Of a DNA stretch of 64,000 nt, positions 7,596 to 14,900 are shown one piece after another; position 1 is the stretch's first letter; each line of letters begins with the position of its first letter. A model generated the notes under the pieces. The model saw only the letters and a list, made by a program, of their open reading frames with translations, was not told the DNA's origin and did not search any database. Both the position numbers and the translations under genes were made by a program. Source of the DNA: CAJXMH01 sp040220135 (GTDB taxonomy: Bacteria; Bacteroidota; Bacteroidia; Flavobacteriales_E; Vicingaceae); contig JAVJTT010000013.1 in assembly GCA_040220135.1 (NCBI GenBank), positions 124,001 through 188,000 of the forward strand, read 5' to 3'.

Positions 7596-9314
7596 TTAAC
7601 GTCTGAAGCTGGCTTTATACTCAATTCGATTTCCAACCCCATCAACAACAGAAAGCTTGAATTCGTGTTGGCCGGAAGTGGTACTTTCATCAAAATAATG
7701 ATAAAGCATGTTTCGCTTAGCATCATATTCCATTAGAATCCATTTTCCATCTATCTCAGCTCTAAAAGAGTCAATTCCAGATAAATTATCAGAAATTTTC
7801 ACACTTATTGACCATTTGCCGCTCATGTTTGCTCCCGGGTAAATGTTTATCGGGATAATTTTAGGGGCAACACTATCCAATGCAATGGCGTAGCCACCAA
7901 AACTTCTGGTTTTCACGCTAATGTTATCGCCTTTCCATTTTCCACCTTCAGCATAAAGCGAACGACCGTTAGTTGTGCTTACAATCAGTGCTTTTTCTTT
8001 TTGCTTTTCAGTGAGGTTGGGCGCTTTAATGGAAACCGTCATGTAAGAGTGCAAGGGAGTGTAATGATTGTGCAGCCAATAGACTGGACTCACTGTGTTC
8101 CTTAAAGGGGCTTCTTTGCGATATTCAAAGTAGAGATCCTCATATAAAATACCTCTTGGCAAATCCAGAAGAATGTTATCACGGATAAAGGTATTTCGTT
8201 CTTTACGGTTGAAGAACTTAACTTTTTTAGCACCAATTGAGCTTTCTTTTTTCGGAGGTGTAGTGGCTTTGGCTTCTACTTTAAAACTGAGCTTAGAGGT
8301 ATTTCCATCAAAATCGCTAACTGCAAATTCAATCTCATGGGCTTGATTGTCGTTAAAAATGAGTTTCCCGTCATTTTTTAGTTTGGGGTAGCAACGCAAT
8401 CTGTTTCCCGCTAAGGTATAGCAGCGCTGAACTCTTCTTCTACTTTTAATGTAAGTAGCATAATCAATGTAAGCGTTAATGTAACGTCCTTCATGAAAGG
8501 CAAACTCATCCATTTGTTTTTCGAAAACAGTTTCTTGATCTACTTGCAAGCTTAGCTTATGCAGTCCATAGCGATTTCCGGTGCCATTCATACGGTCAAC
8601 ACTTTCAATGCCAAAACCCAATTCTCCATGCACTAAAATAGAGGCAGAAGACTGCAAACGGTATTGCCCATTTCGTCCACTTGCTGTAAAACGCTTTGCA
8701 CGATTACTGCCGTTGATGAAGGAGGTATCATTCAAAGGATAAAGGGTAACAGCATAAATATCGGGCGCTAAATTATCTTGCAACTCAAATCCAAAGTACA
8801 AAGGATTAATGGGGTGCTCAGTTTCCGTGTCTCGAATTTCAAAATGCAAATGTGGACCACCCGACCCACCGGTATTTCCGGTATAGGCAATAACTTCTCC
8901 TTTCTTAACTTGCAATTGGTAGGGTGGGGGAAAGAGTTGAACAGAAAATTGCTCTTTCCGGTATTGCTCTGCCTTCACTACCTTGGCAATCTTATCGCTG
9001 TACTTTTTTAAGTGTCCGTAAACAGAGGTATAACCATTTGGGTGCGTAATGTACAATGCATTTCCATAGCCATAAGGAGAAACTTTAATCCGACTAACGT
9101 AGCCATCGGCGATCGCAAACACTTTTTTACCTTCAACCCCTTGTGTTTTGATGTCTAAGCCGGCATGAAAATGATTGGACCGCAACTCGCCAAAATTTCC
9201 TGAAAGGAAGAGGGGAATATCCAGAGGTGACCGAAAGTAATCTTGTGGATAGTCTTGCGATGTGCCAATTTGAAAAGTAAAAAGGAAAGCAAATAAGAGG
9301 GTTATTCTGTGCAT
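7596..9314 (-). CDS. M23 (LytM) zinc metallopeptidase with C-terminal beta domains
   Basis: 572 residues. The signal peptide (residues 1-19) is followed at once by an M23 domain with the zinc ligands in HFHAGLDIK (H50, D54) and GPHLHFE (H155 and H157). These residues are intact, so it is probably an active peptidoglycan endopeptidase rather than a scaffold of the EnvC type. The remaining 400 residues look like two or more beta-sandwich domains, the last one Ig/Bap-like (KISDNLSGIDSFRAEIDGKW), also found in cell-surface peptidases of this phylum. It is periplasmic. The minus-strand box TATTTTTG at 9347-9354 is a candidate promoter, back to back with the zapA operon promoter. Confidence 0.92.
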   Translation of the reverse strand: MHRITLLFAFLFTFQIGTSQDYPQDYFRSPLDIPLFLSGNFGELRSNHFHAGLDIKTQGVEGKKVFAIADGYVSRIKVSPYGYGNALYITHPNGYTSVYGHLKKYSDKIAKVVKAEQYRKEQFSVQLFPPPYQLQVKKGEVIAYTGNTGGSGGPHLHFEIRDTETEHPINPLYFGFELQDNLAPDIYAVTLYPLNDTSFINGSNRAKRFTASGRNGQYRLQSSASILVHGELGFGIESVDRMNGTGNRYGLHKLSLQVDQETVFEKQMDEFAFHEGRYINAYIDYATYIKSRRRVQRCYTLAGNRLRCYPKLKNDGKLIFNDNQAHEIEFAVSDFDGNTSKLSFKVEAKATTPPKKESSIGAKKVKFFNRKERNTFIRDNILLDLPRGILYEDLYFEYRKEAPLRNTVSPVYWLHNHYTPLHSYMTVSIKAPNLTEKQKEKALIVSTTNGRSLYAEGGKWKGDNISVKTRSFGGYAIALDSVAPKIIPINIYPGANMSGKWSISVKISDNLSGIDSFRAEIDGKWILMEYDAKRNMLYHYFDESTTSGQHEFKLSVVDGVGNRIEYKASFRR

Positions 9315-9346
9315 AAATAGGGATCTACAATTTTCAGGCCGACTTG

Positions 9347-9354
9347 CAAAAATA
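9347..9354 (-). promoter_or_regulatory. -7 box TATTTTTG for the M23 gene
   Basis: Matches TAnnTTTG on the minus strand, 32 nt before the ATG at 9314. I found no clear -33 element. Confidence 0.4.
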
Positions 9355-9394
9355 GCAGAAGGGATTGAGTCTGTTATGCTTTTGCATAAAGTAC

Positions 9395-9424
9395 TTTGAA
9401 GGCTAAAAAAATTGATTAGCTTTG
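9395..9424 (+). promoter_or_regulatory. Promoter of the coiled-coil/zapA operon
   Basis: TTTG (9395-9398), an 18-base spacer, then TAGCTTTG (9417-9424), close to the Bacteroidota housekeeping sigma consensus TTTG-N19-21-TAnnTTTG. The ATG at 9453 lies 28 nt downstream. Confidence 0.6.
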
Positions 9425-9452
9425 TAGGTGTTGATTAAGGTTAATTGTACTT

Positions 9453-9737
9453 ATGAGTAGCTTCGCAGAGCTTGTTGAAAATCTTGATACTAGAGTACGT
9501 TCAGTAGTTCAGCAAAAGCAAAATTTACGACAAGAGGTACAGTCCTTAAACGACGAAATCCAATTGCTGCAAAAGCAAAAAGTTGAATTGCAAGCGCAGA
9601 TTAAAGAATTGGAAGAGAAGAATAAAATCTTGCGGATTGCCGGCGGTTCGTCCAAAGAAGATCAGCGAGAGATGAAGTTGAAGATAAATGAAATTGTGCG
9701 GGAGGTAGACAAGTGTATCGCTCAACTAAATCAGTAA
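9453..9737 (+). CDS. Small coiled-coil protein encoded before zapA
   Basis: 94 residues, almost entirely heptad coiled coil (about residues 18-62, with QSLNDEIQLLQKQKVELQAQ) and a short C-terminal helix. There is no signal peptide or membrane helix, so it is cytoplasmic. It is cotranscribed with zapA (7-nt gap), directly under a good promoter. Size, coiled coil and position suggest a ZapB-like or ZapA-bridging divisome factor, but there is no diagnostic ZapB motif and this role is inference from context. Confidence 0.75.
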   Translation: MSSFAELVENLDTRVRSVVQQKQNLRQEVQSLNDEIQLLQKQKVELQAQIKELEEKNKILRIAGGSSKEDQREMKLKINEIVREVDKCIAQLNQ

Positions 9738-9744
9738 ATTATCC

Positions 9745-10029
9745 GTGAAGGATTTATCCATAAAAGTAAGCATTGCTAATCGGGTGTATCCCCTCACTGT
9801 TCAAGCAGAAGAGGAAGAGAACATTCGCAAAGCAGTGAAAGAGATCAATGAAATGATTAAAGAGTACGAGCAAAACTATGCCGTAAAAGACAAGCAAGAC
9901 TTGTTGGCCATGTGCGCTTTGCAATTTGGTACTCAAAAATTGGATTTGGAGCAAAATGCCAGTTTGCAAGATGCTCAAGCGGAGAAAAAGCTGAAAGAGT
10001 TGGACCAATTTGTGTCGAAACACTCGTAA
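9745..10029 (+). CDS. zapA: Cell division protein ZapA
   Basis: 94 residues with the ZapA fold: an N-terminal beta hairpin (LSIKVSIANRVYPLTV), the family's EEENIRKAVKEIN helix start, then a long C-terminal coiled coil. ZapA binds FtsZ and promotes filament bundling at midcell. The start is GTG at 9745 (GTG AAG GAT), 7 nt after the preceding stop; no ATG fits the family N-terminus. The next element is a 6S RNA and then rny. A zapA - 6S RNA neighbourhood is also known in gammaproteobacteria. Confidence 0.9.
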   Translation: MKDLSIKVSIANRVYPLTVQAEEEENIRKAVKEINEMIKEYEQNYAVKDKQDLLAMCALQFGTQKLDLEQNASLQDAQAEKKLKELDQFVSKHS

Positions 10030-10082
10030 CGTTCTTTACATAAAACAAACGATCCATCAGATGATGATGGATTTAAATACTG

Positions 10083-10297
10083 CCCGTGCAAGTTTGTTAT
10101 GTTTGGTAAACTCAACACTATTCAACTAGTGGATTTTACTTAGAAGTGCTAAAAACAGGCCTTACTTAATCCCGATTTTTCGGGATGATTTCTCCCGAAG
10201 TTTCGGGAGAGACGTTGGAAGTTTGCAGTGCTCGGAAAATCCTAATCCTTTATTCAAAGGGGTTTACTCAAACCAACGAATTTGTACGGGTTTTTTA
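10083..10297 (+). ncRNA. ssrS: 6S RNA (ssrS-like), with two palindromes in its apical part
   Basis: A 215-nt RNA read from structure. A closing stem of about 27 bp pairs 10083-10113 (starting CCCGTGCAAGTTTGTT) with 10260-10290 (ending GAATTTGTACGGG), including several G.U pairs and only a small bulge near 10099 and at 10268. A second stem pairs GGATTTT (10131-10137) with AAAATCC (10236-10242). Between the stems is a large bubble (10114-10130 and 10243-10260) whose two sides can form small hairpins: CACTA/TAGTG, and CCTTT-ATTC-AAAGG at 10247-10260, as in 6S RNAs. Six T residues follow the closing stem, as in a terminator. This is the 6S shape that mimics an open promoter and binds RNA polymerase, and it lies between zapA and rny. 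The apical part carries two palindromes (10170-10185 and 10191-10210). Confidence 0.82.
10170..10210. repeat. Two tandem CCCGA/TCGGG palindromes inside the 6S RNA
   Basis: TCCCGATTTTTCGGGA (10170-10185) and TCTCCCGAAGTTTCGGGAGA (10191-10210), separated by 5 bases. Removing this 41-nt block would leave an RNA of about 175 nt, nearer to a usual 6S length. Confidence 0.65.
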
Positions 10298-10316
10298 TTA
10301 CTTAAAATTGAACCAA

Positions 10317-11858
10317 ATGGAAGTTATCAGTATTGTAATTGGCCTTATTGTGGGGTTGATTGTAGGAGGCGGGATAGTTTTCTTATTAGCGAAGAACAAG
10401 ACTAAGAAGAAAGCAGACGCCATTATTGAGGAAGCGAAGTCAGAGGCTGAAGTCATTAAGAAAGACAAAATTTTACAGGCCAAAGAAAAGTTTCTTCAAT
10501 TAAAAGAAGAGCATGAGAAAGTGATTGCCGGCCGCGAAAAAAAGATGTCGGACGCAGAGAATCGCATCAAAAGCAAGGAAAGTTCCCTGAATCACAAATT
10601 GCAAGATGTAAATAAAAAGGACAAAGACCTTCGTTCTTTAAAAGGCAACTTAGAGCGTCAACTTGAGGCTGCAGAAAAGCGCCAAGAGGAGTTGGATAAG
10701 AATCATCGCAAGCAAGTTGAGATGTTAGAGAATGCGGCCGGTTTATCAGCCGAAGAGGCCAAATCTCAATTGGTAGAAGTCTTGAAAGAAGAAGCCAAGA
10801 CAGAAGCCATGGCTCACATTAAAGACACGGTGGAAGAAGCGAAGATTAATGCCAATAAAGAGGCGCGTAAAGTGGTGATTCAAACCATTCAAAGAGTTGC
10901 GACAGAACAAGCCATTGAAAACTCTGTGTCGGTGTTTAACATTGATTCCGACGATATGAAAGGCCGTATCATTGGTAGGGAAGGAAGAAACATTAGGGCA
11001 TTAGAAGGGGCTACCGGCGTTGAGATTATTGTAGATGACACCCCTGAAGCCATTATTTTATCTTGCTTTGATCCGGTGCGCAGAGAGACAGCACGATTGG
11101 CCTTGCACCAATTGGTTTCTGATGGGAGAATACACCCGGCAAGGATAGAAGAAGTGGTGCGCAAAACAAAGAAGCAATTGGAAGATGAGATCGTGGACAC
11201 CGGCAAGAAAACTTGCATCGATTTAGGAATCCATGGCCTACATCCTGAACTGGTAAGAATGGTGGGTAGAATGAAGTATCGTTCTTCTTACGGACAAAAC
11301 TTGTTGCAGCACTCGAGAGAGGTGGCCAACCTTTGTGCCACTATGGCCTCTGAACTAGGCTTAAACGTAAAAATGGCAAAAAGGGCCGGACTGTTGCACG
11401 ACATAGGAAAAGTGCCAGACGATGAGCCGGAATTGCCACATGCGATCTTGGGGATGAAGTTGGCCGAGAAATACAAAGAGAAAGCAGAAGTCTGCAATGC
11501 CATTGGCGCACACCACGATGAAATAGAGATGAATACTTTGATATCTCCGATCGTTCAAGTTTGTGATGCCGTTTCCGGTGCCCGACCTGGAGCAAGAAGA
11601 GAGATTGTAGAATCTTACATTAATCGAATCAAAGAGTTAGAGAACTTGGGCATGTCGCATCAAGGGGTTGAGAAAGCCTATGCGATTCAAGCCGGCAGAG
11701 AACTGCGAGTGATTGTGCAATCTGAAAAAATCAGCGATCTAGAAGCCGATAAGATATCTCTTGATATTGCTCAAAAAATTCAATCGGAAATGACTTATCC
11801 GGGACAGGTGAAAGTTACGGTAATTCGAGAAAGAAGAGCGGTGAATTACGCCAAGTAA
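10317..11858 (+). CDS. rny: Ribonuclease Y
   Basis: 513 residues from the ATG at 10317. In order: N-terminal membrane helix (MEVISIVIGLIVGLIVGGGI), a long coiled coil (about residues 35-190), a KH domain with GRIIGREGRNIRALEGATGV, and an HD domain with NLLQHSREVANL and LLHDIGKVPDDE. RNase Y is the membrane-bound endoribonuclease that starts mRNA decay. A longer frame begins at 10185, but its first 44 codons lie inside the 6S RNA and its terminator and have no RNase Y similarity, so that start is rejected. The gene is followed by a strong hairpin terminator. It may be transcribed by read-through of the 6S terminator or from its own unseen promoter. Confidence 0.95.
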   Translation: MEVISIVIGLIVGLIVGGGIVFLLAKNKTKKKADAIIEEAKSEAEVIKKDKILQAKEKFLQLKEEHEKVIAGREKKMSDAENRIKSKESSLNHKLQDVNKKDKDLRSLKGNLERQLEAAEKRQEELDKNHRKQVEMLENAAGLSAEEAKSQLVEVLKEEAKTEAMAHIKDTVEEAKINANKEARKVVIQTIQRVATEQAIENSVSVFNIDSDDMKGRIIGREGRNIRALEGATGVEIIVDDTPEAIILSCFDPVRRETARLALHQLVSDGRIHPARIEEVVRKTKKQLEDEIVDTGKKTCIDLGIHGLHPELVRMVGRMKYRSSYGQNLLQHSREVANLCATMASELGLNVKMAKRAGLLHDIGKVPDDEPELPHAILGMKLAEKYKEKAEVCNAIGAHHDEIEMNTLISPIVQVCDAVSGARPGARREIVESYINRIKELENLGMSHQGVEKAYAIQAGRELRVIVQSEKISDLEADKISLDIAQKIQSEMTYPGQVKVTVIRERRAVNYAK

Positions 11859-11905
11859 ACTTCTAAGAATAAGAATAGATCAGAGAGAAGAGAATATAGA
11901 AAAGA

Positions 11906-11935
11906 AAAAGGGAGGCGAGCGCTTCCCTTTTTTTA
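11906..11935 (+). terminator. Rho-independent terminator after rny
   Basis: AAAGGGAGGC - GAGC - GCTTCCCTTT with a run of seven or more T residues; one G/T mismatch in the stem. Confidence 0.85.
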
Positions 11936-11995
11936 TTTGGTTCGATTAAGGTGGCTTTGAGATTATAACTAACTTCAAGCCTTCAATTTTAGTTT

Positions 11996-14900
11996 ATGAA
12001 AGCTCCAGTATATCGATGGTTAATCCCAGCCTTTTTTTCATTTTTTTTATTCTTTTCTTGTGGTGATAATCAAGATGCACCGCCTCCCATTGATCCGGCA
12101 TTTACGAATTACATTAAGGGCTTTACCGCAGGTGTTGTTTCTAACCAGTCTACTATCAAAATCAGCTTGACTGAGGCAAATGCAAGAGCAAAAAGAGGTG
12201 AGGAAGTAAGTGAAGATTTATTTGACTTTAGTCCTGACATAAAAGGAAAAGCCTTTTGGGAAGATAATTATACCATAGAGTTTAAACCGGAGGAACGCTT
12301 ACCTTCCGGGGTTATTTATGATGTTGAATTTGAACTTGGAGAATTACAAGAAGTTCCTGAAAAATTGGAAACCTTTGAGTTTCGTTTTCAGACTATAACT
12401 CAAGATTTGATTTGGGTTTTTGAAGGCATGGAAGCCTACCAAGATCATCAACTTCAATGGCAGCAGTTAAGCGGTACAGTGCAAACTGCTGACTATACCG
12501 AATTGGTTGACCTTCAAAAAACGTTAACTGCCACTCAAGATGGAGAAGAGCTTTCACTTTCTTGGGAATACTTGGGTAGTGGAAATGTTTATAAAGTAAA
12601 GATTGATTCTGTTTCGCGTAAAAAAGAAGCTGAAGAAGTAATAGTTGCTTGGAATGGAGAACCTATTGAAGCAGCGTCAGAAGGGGAGGAGCTTATTACC
12701 ATCCCTGCTCTTGATGACTTTAAGGTGATGAGTGTACAAGTTGAGCAGCTACCGGAACAAAAAATTACCGTTAACTTTTCAGATCCGATTAGTAGAACCC
12801 AAGACCTCAATGGGTTAATTTATACCATGGAGGCAGATGAGTTTCGGATTGCAAAAGAACGCAATACCGTTTCTCTATATCCTGTGACTGACCTTTCTGG
12901 TGACCGTGAATTAGTAATCAGCAAAGGGGTGAAAAATACCTTAGGCTATGATTTGAAAGAGGAAAAGAAAAAGGACATCAATTTTTCTAGTATGAAGCCT
13001 GAAGTTGCTTTTATTGGCAAGGGTAATATTTTGCCAGGCACAGATGGCTTCAAGCTTCCTATCAAGGCAGTGAACTTAAGCGGGCTTAATGTAAAAGTGG
13101 TAAGGGTCTTTGAAGATAACATAGTTCAATTTTTTCAGAGTAACCAATATGATGGAAGCCGCGAAATGAAACGAGTGGGCAGGGTGATTCACAAAGAAAC
13201 TATTTCCTTGATAGGAGAAAAAGGAATTAACTATGGGCAATGGAATTCTTATGAAGTCGATCTCTCTAAGATGATTAAAACCGAACCTGGGGCAATTTAT
13301 CAAATAAGTGTGGAATTTGATCAAAGTCAATCCCTCTATCCTTGCGAAGGAGATCAGGAAGTAAGTAACCACGATTATACACTATCAGATGCAGAAAAAG
13401 AATATTATGATTCGCCCAATGCCTATTATTGGGATTACTACAATGAGTATTATGACTATCAAGGTGAATACAATTATCAGGACCGAAACAACCCTTGTAC
13501 ACCTTCTTATTACAGCCGTGGTAATCATACCATAACCACCAATGTATTGGCTTCTAATTTGGGGCTCATTGCCAAGAGCGGAGACGAGAATGAGTTTAAA
13601 GTTGCAGTTACAGATTTAAGAACTGCAGAGCCAATAAGTGGGGCAAAAATAGAAATCTACAATTTTCAGCAACAACTAATGCAAACCGTAGAGTCTGATC
13701 AGGATGGTTTTGCCACTATACCTTTAGAAGGGAAGCCATTTTTATTGGTAGCTTCTCATGGAAGTGAAAAGGGCTATTTGCGCTTAGATGATGGTTCAGC
13801 GCTTTCACTGAGTATGTTTGACGTATCCGGTGAAGAAAATCAAAAAGGAGTTAAAGGATTTGTTTATGGAGAAAGAGGCGTTTGGCGTCCCGGAGACTCT
13901 CTTTATCTCACTTTTATTTTAGAAGATAAGAATCAAAGTTTACCCAAAGAGCATCCGGTAGTTTTTGAACTTCACACTCCCGAGAATCAGCTCTACAGCC
14001 GACAAGTCAAAAATGAAGGCACAAATGGCTTTTACGACTTAAGAACGGCAACCGAACAAGACGCACCTACCGGAAATTGGATGGCAAAAGTAAAAGTGGG
14101 CAATTCTACTTTCTACAAGCGTATTAAGATCAAGGCCATTAAGCCAAATCGCTTAAAGATCAATTTGGATTTTGAAGAGAAGGTGCTTTCCAAAGGGAAA
14201 ACGACAGGGCAACTGTCTGCCAAATGGCTTCATGGAGCAGATGCAAATGGCTTAAGAGCTGTGGTAGAAATGAATTTAACTGCAGGGAACACCAAATTTG
14301 AGAATTATGAAGAATATAATTTCGATGATCCTGTAAAAACGGTTTCTGTAGAGGAAAAAACGGTTTTTGATGATTACTTAAACGTAATTGGAGAAACAGC
14401 TATCAATCCTGAAATTGAAGTAGGAAAGGAGGCTCCGGGACAATTAATCGCTTCTTTTAAAACCAGAGTTTTTGAGAAAGGAGGAGACTTCAGTATCGAT
14501 CGCTTTAAGGTGCCTTTTTCTCCATTTAAAAGCTATGTGGGAGTTAGAATTCCCGAAGGTAAAGGTTGGAATGGAGCCTTATATTCCAATGAGTCTAACT
14601 TAATTCCTATTGTTTCTGTTGATGCGGAAGGAAATCCGATTGATCGTAAAGCGTTGAAAGTTGAAATTTTTGATGTAAAATGGAGATGGTGGTGGGAAAG
14701 ATCTCAGGGAGATGACCTTGCTCGCTACGTAGTGAACCGAAGTAAGAATCTAATCAAGAGTGAAACCATTAATACTGAAGATGGCAAAGCGCTTTATCAG
14801 TTAACTTTTGACAAAAATAGGTGGGGCAGAAAGTTTATTAGAATTACAGATCCGGTTTCCGGTCATAGCACCGGAGCAACGTTTTACCTTACCTACAAAG

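Noticed and set aside
9388..9400. AAAGTACTTTGAA near the zapA promoter resembles half of the creD-type operator
   Set aside because: The second half of the dyad is missing and the sequence overlaps the -33 element; probably chance.
10185..10316. A 44-codon N-terminal extension of rny starting at an ATG at 10185
   Set aside because: It lies inside the 6S RNA and its terminator and has no RNase Y character. The ATG at 10317 gives the normal membrane-helix N-terminus.
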